Source: Saprospiraceae bacterium (GTDB taxonomy: Bacteria; Bacteroidota; Bacteroidia; Chitinophagales; Saprospiraceae). From it: a DNA stretch of 64,000 bases. A program made the position numbers and the translations under genes. The notes under the pieces were generated by a model. It was not told the DNA's origin and did not search any database. It was given only the letters and a program-made list of their open reading frames with translations. Each line of letters opens with the position of its first letter. Positions within the stretch are counted from its first letter, which is position 1. The DNA lies in assembly GCA_016710265.1 (NCBI GenBank), contig JADJJL010000003.1, positions 263,001 to 327,000 on the forward strand, written 5' to 3'. Below, in pieces: positions 18,014-28,266 of this stretch.

Positions 18014-20440
18014 ATGGAAACACAAATGTCTTCTAACGGTTTTCGTAATTTTACTCTCCTAAAAAATTACGGCAGTCAGCAGTCAGCAGACAACAGCCAA
18101 CACTATTTTTCAACTTTAAACCAAACCAGCCACGACGGGGTCCTTCGATCTTTATCTGGCCGCTTAAAGACGCTACTTCAGTCTGCACCATGCCAGACAT
18201 TGATATATTTTAAAATCTTCACTGTTTTCATGCTGGCTACTTTATTTTCTACATCTAATTCTAATTTAAATGCACAGACAGATACACTCATCTGTGACAA
18301 TGGTGGTTTTGAGAGTAATTTTTTATATTACAATGGGTATGGAGCTACTTTCGATTCTGGAAGTGATGATTGCGATCCACAATTGGGAGGATTTCCAGTT
18401 ACTTGGGTGCCAACTACTCTACCGGATTTTAGAAGATTTGAGATTGTTTCTGGTGGAACTGACCCATTAACTGGAATAAATAGGACTAAATTTGGAAGCA
18501 AATCGATTCTTATAAACAATAGGTATAGTCATTACGGTGAGGATATTTGTGATAGTTTATACAGAGATGTAAATAAGCTAGTTAAAAGATTTAAGGTCAC
18601 CGAAGAAAATAGAGAATTTACTGTATGGTACGCTGTGGTTTTTGAAAGTCCTAGTGGACATTCTAATACCCAACCTTACTTTAGTATAACTTGTGATTTG
18701 GCTCCAGGTAGTGATCTCTGTTTTGATGCGTCTCAGTTGGATTGCACTCAAAACCTAACAGATGAAATTTGTGGTTCAACCTCTGTGGATGTTGTTAATT
18801 GGACATGCCATAGAATAAAAATTCCACAAAATCAAGTTGGAAGCATCGCAACTTTGGAAATTTCTGTTGCTGATTGCGGACTGCATGCTCATTTTGGGTA
18901 TGCTTATGTTGATGGAATTTGTGAAGTCTGTACTGGTAGTGCACTTGGTTCAATCACACTTTATGATCAACCATGGAATGATAGTGTAGGTAACTTTTAC
19001 AGATCGTGTTCTGGAGATACAATAAGAATTTGTGGCACGTATACACTACCTAACATTTGTGGAACTTGGGTTGTGGATTCAATTAATGTTCCAGGCTTTA
19101 TTATTCATAATCTAGATATAGATACTGCAAACAAATCATTTTGCTTTGAGCTTGACATTTCACAATTTCCAGAGGATAGTTGTAGAGAACTTTTCGCAAT
19201 GATTTACTTTAGATCAAATACATCAAAACATTCAGATGTCATCAGTAATACTATTGAAATATGTGACTCTGATTTCTTAGAATACCTAACTACAGTAACT
19301 ATTAGCTCTTGTTATGATAATAATACTGATGAATTTATTTCTGATGATTTTTACTTTGTTTATGCTACGGTGAATGTCAATTATGGTGAAGCATGGACTA
19401 TGGACAAAAATTTATTAGATCCTTATCCAGACGAATTGGGGAAATTTGAAATTAAAACTGGAAATGGATCGGGCGTTGTAAATCTTGGACCATTTCTAAT
19501 CCAAGAAGGTAGTTGGGAATTAATTATTCACTATGGAGGGTGTTCAGATACCATCATAATTGACCCACCAGACTTTTGTCCTGAATGCGAAAATTTTCTT
19601 GGCCTTAAGTTATTTAATGTATCTTGCATTGATCCGGAGCCAATTAATAACCCAGACGATCCAACTGATGATACCTGGACCTTTGATGTTGATGTAACAC
19701 TATTGGGAAATAGTGGAAACTTTAAATTGTACATAGCTAGTACCCCTCCTACCTTTGTTGGCACCTACGGCTACAATGATGACCATACAATTCAAGCTGG
19801 GCTCATTTCAAATGGTTGCATTACATACAGTATTAATGATGAATTTGAAACAAGTTGTAAAATTGTATTTACCATTTGTCCGCCTAAACCATGCTCTTCT
19901 GGTAGTGATTGTGATCTTGAATTATATGTCAAGGAATATATTTGTGATGATGGTGAATTTTCTGTTGAAATAGATGTACAAAATTACAATTCAGCAAATC
20001 TTTGTTACAGAGTCCAAGGAAGCGGTAATCCACAAGGTTCATTGACTTCCTTCCTGTTAGGGCCATATACTGAAAACATCTATTTAACAGTTTATCTTTG
20101 TAATACTCCAACTTGTTACAAACGAATTTTCATTCCGTTATTGGATTGTGACGAAGAAGATTTTCAAGGAGGTGATGGTTCGAGTAGAGGAAGTAGTATT
20201 TTAAATCACTCAGAACTGAGAATCATTCCAAATCCGATAAAGAATGGAGAAATCAATATTGAATCAAAACTGAATCAAACAGATTTTGAAATTTATAATG
20301 CCACCAATCAATTGATTCATAAAGCTTCATTTTTAGGACCCTATTACCGCTTTTCAGCTGACCTCAGTCCAGGAGTATATTTTTTAAATTACAAGAATGC
20401 TCAAGGAAAATTTATAACTGAAAAATTCATTCGACAGTAG
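18014..20440 (+). CDS. Secreted protein with T9SS type A sorting domain
   Basis: 808 residues. The hydrophobic export segment (FKIFTVFMLATLFSTSNSN, ending LNAQ) begins only near residue 67, after an unusually long polar N-terminal extension; either the extension is cleaved or the true start is further in. The mature protein is cysteine-rich and acidic, with Ig-like beta segments and no enzymatic motif. The last 75 residues form a T9SS type A domain (LRIIPNPIKNGEINIES ... LSPGVYFLNYKN ... EKFIRQ). It is followed by a strong terminator. It is a surface or released protein of unknown function. Confidence 0.8.
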   Translation: METQMSSNGFRNFTLLKNYGSQQSADNSQHYFSTLNQTSHDGVLRSLSGRLKTLLQSAPCQTLIYFKIFTVFMLATLFSTSNSNLNAQTDTLICDNGGFESNFLYYNGYGATFDSGSDDCDPQLGGFPVTWVPTTLPDFRRFEIVSGGTDPLTGINRTKFGSKSILINNRYSHYGEDICDSLYRDVNKLVKRFKVTEENREFTVWYAVVFESPSGHSNTQPYFSITCDLAPGSDLCFDASQLDCTQNLTDEICGSTSVDVVNWTCHRIKIPQNQVGSIATLEISVADCGLHAHFGYAYVDGICEVCTGSALGSITLYDQPWNDSVGNFYRSCSGDTIRICGTYTLPNICGTWVVDSINVPGFIIHNLDIDTANKSFCFELDISQFPEDSCRELFAMIYFRSNTSKHSDVISNTIEICDSDFLEYLTTVTISSCYDNNTDEFISDDFYFVYATVNVNYGEAWTMDKNLLDPYPDELGKFEIKTGNGSGVVNLGPFLIQEGSWELIIHYGGCSDTIIIDPPDFCPECENFLGLKLFNVSCIDPEPINNPDDPTDDTWTFDVDVTLLGNSGNFKLYIASTPPTFVGTYGYNDDHTIQAGLISNGCITYSINDEFETSCKIVFTICPPKPCSSGSDCDLELYVKEYICDDGEFSVEIDVQNYNSANLCYRVQGSGNPQGSLTSFLLGPYTENIYLTVYLCNTPTCYKRIFIPLLDCDEEDFQGGDGSSRGSSILNHSELRIIPNPIKNGEINIESKLNQTDFEIYNATNQLIHKASFLGPYYRFSADLSPGVYFLNYKNAQGKFITEKFIRQ

Positions 20441-20448
20441 TTCAATAT

Positions 20449-20484
20449 AGTATTATCGGATGATGTACATCATCCGATAATACT
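20449..20484 (+). terminator. Intrinsic terminator, 36-bp perfect palindrome
   Basis: Eighteen-base arms beginning AGTATTATCGGATGATG are perfectly self-complementary with no mismatch, followed at once by TTTTT. It lies 9 nt after the stop of the T9SS gene. Its symmetry would also let it serve the opposite strand. Confidence 0.9.
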
Positions 20485-20515
20485 TTTTATAAGATTTAAT
20501 AAGAATAATAGAATA

Positions 20516-23500
20516 ATGCAAAAGTTTAAGATAGAATTAAAGATTATTTTATTCAATATTTTCGCATTGACTTCTTTTGATGTATTTATCTTTAGTCAAG
20601 ATATTGCTTGCTATTTGGATCGATTTGACTCAACTTTATGTTTTAATAATCAAGTTTTCAATTTACCATCAATAATGCTTGAAAAAAAATTTGAATGTTC
20701 ATCAATTACTAGCGCTTATTTTACACCAATGATAGCAGATATGGATGGAGATTGTATTTCCGAACTATTAATAAAGTCTTCCTCATTTGATTCTTTACTT
20801 ATTATTGATTCAAAATCTGGAATTGTAAAAAATAGTTTTCCCATTTATTTTAATGATCCATTTAATTCTAATTTTGTAATTATCGATATTGATTACAAAT
20901 TGGGGCCCGAAATTATTACGCATAATCAACAAGAAGATAAATTAATCTGCTACAAAAATGATGGTACCATATTGTGGAAATCTGATTCATTAGTAAATTT
21001 AAATACATTTATATTGTATAGTGGTGCAATTGGTGTCGCAGATTTTAATCAAGATGGAATTCCTGAAGTTTATATCAGCAATAAGATCTTCAATGCAAGA
21101 ACAGGAGTAAAACTATGTGATGGAGGCAATAATGGCAGAGGGTTTAATATATTAAAAGATTTCAACTATCCGATCTCAGTCGCCGCTGATTTAGATCTTG
21201 ATCATTCAGATCTTGAATTAGCTGCAGGCTACACCATATATAAAGTTATAATAAATAATCCCAACGGTATGGCAGGCAACCAAATGATACCTTATAACGT
21301 ATCAGTCAGTGGTCAATTGGAAGACGGTCCAACCAGCGTGGCAGATATTAATATGGATGGAAAATTAGATGTTATAGTCACGGTTCCAGGTAATATTAAT
21401 ATTGGCTTACTTTATACTTATCATTTAGAACAAAATGTTGCTAGATTGCTAGGTGCAACTAGACCCCCCGCGGCTAGAGGTGGATTTTCAGAAAGATCTA
21501 TTTCTCCGCCGTCAATAGGGATTATTAATAGAAATGGTTTGCCTAGTATACTGATTAGTCGGGCAAGGTCATTACTTTCATACAGGCTAATAGGCCAAGG
21601 TAATTTACGCCTAGATTGGAATTTATCTACATCTGATTCCTCTGGTTCAACTGGAATTACTTTATTTGATTTTGACGGAGATGGAATTCAAGAAATCGTA
21701 TATAGAGACATGACCCACGTTAAAATTATTGACGGTTCATCCAATAATCCTTTCGTAATCAGTCAATCAGTTTGTAGAGCACCAACCGCGAATGAATTTC
21801 CTGTTGTTGCTGATATAGATAATACTGAAGAAGCTAAAATATGTATTGTTTGTACTGGCTCTGCTCCTAAGTACAACGATGCTAAACTCACCATTTTCGG
21901 CCCTCCTGATGGCCAGCGCTGGGCTCCAGCCAGACCTGTCTGGAATCAATACGCCTACAATCCACTTCAGATCAATGACGACCTGACCGTGCCTCGTGTA
22001 CAAAAAAATCAGGCAACGTATATGAACGGTAAGTATAATAATTTTATGCAGCAGGAGTCGCTACTTGATGAGAATGGATATTATAAGAAGCCAGCAGCCT
22101 CACTCACTGGGCTGATCCACTGTGTGGATTACGATCCTTTGACAGACAGCTATACTGTTCGATTTGACTTGCACAATCGAATAGATGCATCACGAGTAGC
22201 AGATGTGGATTTACCAGTTTCATTTTATGGAGCGAATCCGGAGTTGGATACTTCTCTGCTTGGAGTATATCTTACCACTGAGATAATAAGACCTGGGGAT
22301 AGTTTGCGGGATTTAAGCTTTAGATTTTCGGCCTCTGATTTAACCAGAATTTATCTCGTGGTTAATACACGCAGAAATACAACCGGGCCTTTTGATTCTA
22401 CGCATTTTGATCAAGTGGAGTGCGATTATACCGATAATTTTTATTATCTAATTGATTTGCCCAAAATACAGCGAGATAGCGTTTCTATCTGCGAAGGTTC
22501 GACCTATATGTTTTATGATACAATTCTGAATGAAGCCGGAAAATACCATCGAAGCCTCAAGAATCAAAAAGGATGCGATAGTTTGATTGTTTTATTGGAT
22601 ATTAGTTTAAGCAATACGGTCCGAACTCAGACTGGTATCTCTGTTTGTGAAGAATACGATTGGAATGGAAAATTGCTTACACAAACAGGAATCTATTCTG
22701 ACACATTTCTTACTATTGGTGGTTGTGATAGTATCTCAACTTTAGATCTTAATATTCATCCATCTGTCTCACAAACACAAACAATATCTGCCTGCGATGC
22801 TTACGACTGGAATGGACAGACTTATACACAATCCGGTCAATATGTATTTAATGGACAAACTGAAAATGGATGTGACAGTACGGTGACCTTGGATCTTATT
22901 ATTCATCAATCGAGCAATTCGATAAATCGAATTGCTACTTGTGAATCTTATCTTTGGAATGGAAATAATTATACGCAAACAGGAAATTATGAATTTAAAA
23001 CGCAAAATTCTGTCGGTTGTGACAGCACGGCCATTTTAGATCTGACCATCGACTCTGTCATCCGACAACAGATATCCCAAACGGCTTGCAATAGCTATAA
23101 TTGGAATGGGCAAACACTGTCTCAATCCGGAACTTATACCCATCAAGATATTAGTCAAACAGGTTGTGATAGTATCGTGACTTTGGATTTAAAATTGTTA
23201 CAATCAACCAATTCAAATTCTAAAATCAATGCATGTGATCAATTTACATGGAATGGAAACGTATATACACAATCGGGAACCTATCAGTTTTCTAGTACCA
23301 ATGCGGAGGGATGTGATAGCATCGCAACTTTAGATTTAACTATTTTATCATCGAGCAGTTCGATGAGTCGAATTTCTAATTGTGAATCTTATCTTTGGAA
23401 TGGACAAAATTATACGCAAAGTGGAAGCTATGAATTTAAAACTCAAAATTCTGCAGGTTGCGACAGTACAGCCACATTGGAATTAACCATCCTTCCAATC

Positions 23501-24541
23501 CATCTAAACAATATTAAAGAATCTGCATGTGATCAATATGTTTGGAATGGTATAATTTATGATCAAAGTGGAAATTATTCTTTCAATACCAAAAATCAAT
23601 TTGGTTGTGACAGCAGCATCACATTAGAATTGGAAATTCTAAAATCAAGTAGTGCAAATATTTCTTTGTCTACTTGTGATAGTTTGGTGTTTCAGGGACA
23701 GAAGCTTTCAGAAAGCGGAACTTACCCATTTACAATTCGCAATGCAGCTGGATGTGATTCTGTTATTATTCTCATTCTCTCCATAAATTCTGATCAGCAA
23801 ATTTCTTCGGTCGCTTCATGCGATCCATATCGTTGGGATGTGGATGGACAAAATTATGCGCAATCTGGACGCTATCTAAAGACTTTCACCAATGCGCAAG
23901 GTTGTGATTCAGTTCATATTATCGATTTTAAACGATTGCCTTCCCATTTAATCAACGAGAAAGCGGAAGTTTGCGGACCTTTCTTTTGGCCAGTTACAAA
24001 CACACTGCTTGATCAATCCGGTATGTACAGCCATCCTCTTCAAACTACCGAGGGATGTGATTCATTGTTAAATCTCGAACTCATTATCCATCCGCATTTT
24101 ATCAAAACTGACACTGTCATCAGCCAAACGGATTACCTCTGGCCTGTCAACAATACAAACTACTCCGCCTCCGGCAATTATGAACAGCAATATAGTTCGG
24201 AGTTTGGATGTGATTCCATCCACCGCCTAATCCTCATTATTAAAAATGAGCAAGGAATCTACTATCCCAACGTTCTCATACCCGGAGGCATCAGCGGTGG
24301 CTTTACCATCTTCGACAACCTCTTTACCATCGCCTCCATCACCACACTCTCCATTTATGATCGTTGGGGTAGTCTCGTTTGGCAAAAACATAACTTCGCA
24401 CCCAATGATCCAACACTCGGTTGGGATGGTCGCTTCAAAAACCAACATGTCGTACCAGGAGTGTATACATGGCATGCGCAGCTGACGCTTAAGGATGGTA
24501 CGTACGAGACTATTAAAGGAGATTTGACAGTTGTGAGATAA
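20516..24541 (+). CDS. Giant T9SS type B protein: VCBS repeats plus twelve GCDS repeats
   Basis: 1341 residues. A signal peptide (about residues 1-28) is followed by FG-GAP/VCBS-type segments to about 440 (MADMDGDCISE-like, DFNQDGIPEVY, DFDGDGIQEIV), then a conserved PVWNQYAYNPLQINDD region. Residues about 660-1240 form twelve tandem units of about 45 residues with the pattern C-[ED]-x-Y-x-WNG-x-x-Y-x-QSG-x-Y ... GCDS. The C-terminal 95 residues are a CHU_C/gliding-motility-type T9SS type B domain (TLSIYDRWGSLVWQ ... GWDGRFKNQHVVPGVYTWHAQ). It should be secreted and surface-held as an adhesin. Base composition is AT-rich up to about 21,880 and richer in GC afterwards, which suggests a mosaic origin. 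Confidence 0.9.
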   Translation: MQKFKIELKIILFNIFALTSFDVFIFSQDIACYLDRFDSTLCFNNQVFNLPSIMLEKKFECSSITSAYFTPMIADMDGDCISELLIKSSSFDSLLIIDSKSGIVKNSFPIYFNDPFNSNFVIIDIDYKLGPEIITHNQQEDKLICYKNDGTILWKSDSLVNLNTFILYSGAIGVADFNQDGIPEVYISNKIFNARTGVKLCDGGNNGRGFNILKDFNYPISVAADLDLDHSDLELAAGYTIYKVIINNPNGMAGNQMIPYNVSVSGQLEDGPTSVADINMDGKLDVIVTVPGNINIGLLYTYHLEQNVARLLGATRPPAARGGFSERSISPPSIGIINRNGLPSILISRARSLLSYRLIGQGNLRLDWNLSTSDSSGSTGITLFDFDGDGIQEIVYRDMTHVKIIDGSSNNPFVISQSVCRAPTANEFPVVADIDNTEEAKICIVCTGSAPKYNDAKLTIFGPPDGQRWAPARPVWNQYAYNPLQINDDLTVPRVQKNQATYMNGKYNNFMQQESLLDENGYYKKPAASLTGLIHCVDYDPLTDSYTVRFDLHNRIDASRVADVDLPVSFYGANPELDTSLLGVYLTTEIIRPGDSLRDLSFRFSASDLTRIYLVVNTRRNTTGPFDSTHFDQVECDYTDNFYYLIDLPKIQRDSVSICEGSTYMFYDTILNEAGKYHRSLKNQKGCDSLIVLLDISLSNTVRTQTGISVCEEYDWNGKLLTQTGIYSDTFLTIGGCDSISTLDLNIHPSVSQTQTISACDAYDWNGQTYTQSGQYVFNGQTENGCDSTVTLDLIIHQSSNSINRIATCESYLWNGNNYTQTGNYEFKTQNSVGCDSTAILDLTIDSVIRQQISQTACNSYNWNGQTLSQSGTYTHQDISQTGCDSIVTLDLKLLQSTNSNSKINACDQFTWNGNVYTQSGTYQFSSTNAEGCDSIATLDLTILSSSSSMSRISNCESYLWNGQNYTQSGSYEFKTQNSAGCDSTATLELTILPIHLNNIKESACDQYVWNGIIYDQSGNYSFNTKNQFGCDSSITLELEILKSSSANISLSTCDSLVFQGQKLSESGTYPFTIRNAAGCDSVIILILSINSDQQISSVASCDPYRWDVDGQNYAQSGRYLKTFTNAQGCDSVHIIDFKRLPSHLINEKAEVCGPFFWPVTNTLLDQSGMYSHPLQTTEGCDSLLNLELIIHPHFIKTDTVISQTDYLWPVNNTNYSASGNYEQQYSSEFGCDSIHRLILIIKNEQGIYYPNVLIPGGISGGFTIFDNLFTIASITTLSIYDRWGSLVWQKHNFAPNDPTLGWDGRFKNQHVVPGVYTWHAQLTLKDGTYETIKGDLTVVR
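22480..24235 (+). repeat. Coding tandem repeat, 12 units of about 130 bp
   Basis: Each unit ends in codons for GCDS. Units four and seven (around 22,920-23,045 and 23,355-23,490) are nearly the same at the protein level (CESYLWNG ... YEFKTQNS), pointing to internal duplication of a multi-unit block. Confidence 0.85.
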
Positions 24542-25243
24542 GTAGTCAATGAGTCAATTAGAGAATTGAAGAAGCAGAAATGTTAATAGTATCGTAGGGA
24601 CGAAATATGGTCCTCATAAAATAAAACCAATAAATTTATCTGAAAATAAGTAGCAATTGTGCTACTTATGCAATATGAAAGCCCTTCAATTGGAAAAATC
24701 CGTTTGTCGCAGTTTGAAACTGCGATACTATAGGATCGAAGTCTTAGACTTCGACCAACGGCAGTTCTAATTAAAATTATAATGTTAAAAAATTTTTTAA
24801 TTAGAGTTTACTCATATTTTTATGGCTATTTTAGATAAGGAAACTTTCTTAGAATTGACTTTAAAATGTTTGTAATTATACAAAACTAAATATAGATCAA
24901 TGTATTATATATAAATGTAATACTTAATATAAAAATTACTTATTTATTGGCATTTACTTTTAATATAATTGACGTAAATTGCATTCGAAATCTTTGATTT
25001 TATGGGAATTTTTGCAATGGTGCCCAACATTGTAAAGAGCTATTTAATTCGCTACTATTTTTATCGATTGCAAAATCTGGAAAGTGGCCACTGTTATTTA
25101 CCAGATCTAACATACTCCCCGTATGTGCACACCTGAGTTGTATGTTAAGCAATCAAAATGTGATGCTAAATTGGTTCAGTATATGTTACTGACTAGTTAG
25201 TGAATTTTAAAATTTATTGTTTAACAATAAAAGTAAAAAAATC
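24542..25243. other. AT-rich intergenic region with twin palindromes
   Basis: This 702-bp gap shows no convincing gene. It contains two adjacent 19-nt quasi-palindromes, listed separately. The remainder is low-complexity AT-rich DNA. Confidence 0.65.
24707..24754. repeat. Twin 19-nt palindromes (9-1-9 architecture)
   Basis: TCGCAGTTT-G-AAACTGCGA (24707-24725) and TCGAAGTCT-T-AGACTTCGA (24736-24754) are both perfect 9-bp inverted repeats about a single central base, 10 bp apart. They resemble dispersed palindromic repeats of Bacteroidota genomes rather than a terminator. Confidence 0.7.
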
Positions 25244-25969
25244 ATGGAAAATTATTTTTCAAATCAAGTCAAATTAAATCAAATTATTTTAATAAGTCTT
25301 TTAAGCTTCTTTTTAATAATTTTGGAATCTTGTAAAGAAGATCAAATTTTAAAAATAGCGGATGAGGAATATCAACTTAAATCAAATACCTCAGATGAGT
25401 CAGCTTCTTGTCCCCCTGCAACTGGTTGGGACTGTGAAATTGGAAATCCTGACGATTGTCGAACAAATAATGCTAACAATTGTGGTAGGAGGGATTTGGA
25501 TCCATGTGAGTTTGGAGATGATTTATGGGCATTCTCGCAAGAATTGGTTTGCGAATTAAATAAATTCATTAACGGATGCCCTTATTATGAACAGCAATTT
25601 CCAATAGGTTGTTCTTCACTTGGAACTAATTGTACTGGGTTATACTATGCAAGTCCTGCTATGCTCACTTTAATACCTGATTTTACACCATGGTGGTATT
25701 GTGATGAATCTGATTGTGAAGCTGAATTTGAATGTACTGGTGAAGATTTACCAAAGCAACATAAAGCTATCAATGTGAGTTATCAGAATGCTATGATGCA
25801 ATATGTTAGAACAACTGTTGCTAACGACATTGCTCTTGAATGTAATGGTGAGCGTTATATTGGAAAGATAGAATTTCATACATGTAAAAGTCTATTTAAA
25901 TCTTGCTCTGAAGAGGATTGTTGGAATATAATAATATATGTGGTAATAGAATACTGGTGTTGTAATTAA
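25244..25969 (+). CDS. Cysteine-rich lipoprotein of unknown function
   Basis: 241 residues from ATG 25244; an earlier TTG at 25217 is less likely. The hydrophobic leader LIILISLLSFFLIILESC ends in a plausible lipobox cysteine followed by charged residues, so a lipoprotein is expected. The mature part contains many cysteines, often paired with acidic residues (DWDC-like, CEAEFECTGED, CSEEDCW, YWCCN), suggesting several disulfides in an extracellular protein. I recognise no family. It stands between two T9SS surface-protein genes and 21 bp before the next gene, so the two may be co-expressed. Confidence 0.7.
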   Translation: MENYFSNQVKLNQIILISLLSFFLIILESCKEDQILKIADEEYQLKSNTSDESASCPPATGWDCEIGNPDDCRTNNANNCGRRDLDPCEFGDDLWAFSQELVCELNKFINGCPYYEQQFPIGCSSLGTNCTGLYYASPAMLTLIPDFTPWWYCDESDCEAEFECTGEDLPKQHKAINVSYQNAMMQYVRTTVANDIALECNGERYIGKIEFHTCKSLFKSCSEEDCWNIIIYVVIEYWCCN

Positions 25970-25990
25970 ATATTTAAATGTGATAAATTT

Positions 25991-28231
25991 ATGAGTAGTA
26001 AAAGTATCTCTTTTTCGCTTGTTTTAATTATGTTAGTATTTAAATTAAATGCTCAAAAATTTTGGACCAATATTTCCGATTTTTCAAATTTTTATGCTAC
26101 GGACATTTTATTGGATACATCCGGTAAAGCTTATGTCTCAATTCATGATCATGAAGAGTTATATGAATTGACCTTCAATGCCAATTCAACAGATTACTTG
26201 AAGCTTCCAAGATTTAGTTCTTTACCATATGATCCGTTTAATATACCGCGTGTTTATACTCCTTTTTTCAATTTTAATGGACAATTGGTTGCTTTGAGCT
26301 CAACTTTTAACAAACTGCTAGTAAATGGAAAATTTGTATTGGATACTGTATCGAATAATGGTAAAGTTGTTGAATCAATTTACAAGGCTGGAAAAACCAA
26401 ATTTGCTACAGATGGTCGAATTTTTATCAATGATGATGAAACAATTTCGGAATATACAGATCCATATTTGAAAAGTACTCAAAAAATTGTATTCGATCCG
26501 CTAGGCATTACTGTAATCTATGATTTTGAACACCTCGATGATGAAACCAATTATGCATTTTGTTCAGCGAATACAGGAGCATTTACCTATGATATTTATA
26601 AGTTTAATTCTAAATCACTTGATTTTGATAATATCATCAGAATAAATGAAAATTCTTCATATAGAAAATTTTTAACGACAAAGGATCGGCAAATATTAAT
26701 ACCAACTGTAAATGGATTGATGCATTTTAAAGAGGACGGTATAACATTAAGTTATCCAATAATTGACACTAACCATGGTGAGAATTCAAGAATTAGATAT
26801 TTAGTTTGGTCAAAAAGAAAAGATTTTATCATTGCTTTATTAGACTCAGGGCTTTTTTTATCTTATGATACTGCCAAGACTTGGGTTAAGCCTTTTGGAT
26901 TAAATAATAATTTTCCAAAAATTAGTGGAAATGCCTATGATTATAAATTACTGAAGCTAGAACTCTTAGACAGTTTAAATGGTATGGCTTTAATAATGAA
27001 CCCTTGTAATACATCAAAGGTTATGGTGTTAAGGCCATATCAAGTTGGTTGGGATACATTGCATCTCGATTTAAATCATGTTTCTTTAGATGTTATAAAA
27101 AAGACCAGTAGTGGCACGTTGATTGCATATTCTGAAGAGGAATGCCACTATCAATATTTATTAGAAGGAAATGATCATTGGAACACCTATTTTTTGAATG
27201 GAAAATTTGCAAATGAATTGGTTGTTACTGAATTGGATAACCTACTTAGTTGGATTCCATTGGATTCAGTTTTATATAGATCTGAAAATAATGGATTGAT
27301 ATGGAAACCATGCTTTCAAACAAATAGATCAATCCATTCTGTTTATCAATTGAGCAACCAAAGAATACTATTATTCATCATGAATGGTAGGAGTGTAGGA
27401 GATTCTTCATATGATTTGTATTTAAGTCAAGATGATGGATTAAGCTGGAGTAAAACAGGTAGTTTGAATCTAGAATTATCCTTTAATTTTAATTTAGTCG
27501 AAGACAATAATGGAAATTGGGTTGTATTCGACTATATAGGCAGTCACAAAAAATATATTTCTAGAAATGAAGGAAACACATGGGAGATCGATACTCGTTT
27601 TAATTCAATAAGTGCGTTATGGAAGTTACAGTTTACAGAATCGAATGAAGCTATTTTTACAGGTGCAATCAATGGAGTAGGTGGTTTATTCAGACAGGAA
27701 GGACCAGGTATAAATAAATTATTGAAAGCCAGAATTATAGATTTTGGTTATTTTGGCAATGGGCGTATCTATGCTCCCATATTTGATAAAGGAATTGACT
27801 TTTCATGGGATTTTGGAGATAGCTGGATAGACCTCACCAAAGATATACCTTTTGATTTAAGTGTAAGAATTCCCTGGTATACCAGTTCATACCTAGATGA
27901 GGATGGGCACTTTTATGTTTCAAGAAAATACGAAGGAATTTATAAGACTTATGAGCCACTTGTTAGTGTTAAGGAGATTAATCATTCTCATTTGGAAATT
28001 TCACCAAATCCAGCATACGATGTTTTGAGAATTAACTGGGATGATCCAATTGATATAATCCAAATACAAATAATAGACCTTTATGGAAAATGTATCAAAG
28101 AAGTACGACCATCAGAACATGAAAAATTTCTTAACATTCAACTTTCAAATTTGCCTGAAGGTTTTTATTATTTACAATTTCTAGATAGGAGTAATTATCA
28201 AATCACTAAAAATTTTATTAAATTTCAGTAA
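25991..28231 (+). CDS. Secreted beta-propeller-like (BNR/sialidase-like) protein with T9SS type A domain
   Basis: 746 residues. The signal peptide ends LKLNAQ (about residue 22). The body has repeated short motifs of the BNR/Asp-box type (SQDDGLSWSKTG, SRNEGNTWEID, SWDFGDSWIDL, YDTAKTWVKP), which predict a beta-propeller as in Bacteroidota photosystem-stability/sialidase-like repeat proteins. The last 80 residues are a T9SS type A sorting domain (LEISPNPAYDVLRINWD ... LPEGFYYLQF ... KNFIKFQ). No catalytic residues of a sialidase can be assigned, so an enzyme function is not supported. It is close to, and probably co-expressed with, the Cys-rich lipoprotein upstream and the broken outer membrane protein downstream. 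Confidence 0.82.
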   Translation: MSSKSISFSLVLIMLVFKLNAQKFWTNISDFSNFYATDILLDTSGKAYVSIHDHEELYELTFNANSTDYLKLPRFSSLPYDPFNIPRVYTPFFNFNGQLVALSSTFNKLLVNGKFVLDTVSNNGKVVESIYKAGKTKFATDGRIFINDDETISEYTDPYLKSTQKIVFDPLGITVIYDFEHLDDETNYAFCSANTGAFTYDIYKFNSKSLDFDNIIRINENSSYRKFLTTKDRQILIPTVNGLMHFKEDGITLSYPIIDTNHGENSRIRYLVWSKRKDFIIALLDSGLFLSYDTAKTWVKPFGLNNNFPKISGNAYDYKLLKLELLDSLNGMALIMNPCNTSKVMVLRPYQVGWDTLHLDLNHVSLDVIKKTSSGTLIAYSEEECHYQYLLEGNDHWNTYFLNGKFANELVVTELDNLLSWIPLDSVLYRSENNGLIWKPCFQTNRSIHSVYQLSNQRILLFIMNGRSVGDSSYDLYLSQDDGLSWSKTGSLNLELSFNFNLVEDNNGNWVVFDYIGSHKKYISRNEGNTWEIDTRFNSISALWKLQFTESNEAIFTGAINGVGGLFRQEGPGINKLLKARIIDFGYFGNGRIYAPIFDKGIDFSWDFGDSWIDLTKDIPFDLSVRIPWYTSSYLDEDGHFYVSRKYEGIYKTYEPLVSVKEINHSHLEISPNPAYDVLRINWDDPIDIIQIQIIDLYGKCIKEVRPSEHEKFLNIQLSNLPEGFYYLQFLDRSNYQITKNFIKFQ

Positions 28232-28266
28232 AGCATCAATATATCCATTATAACTAAATTTCTAAT

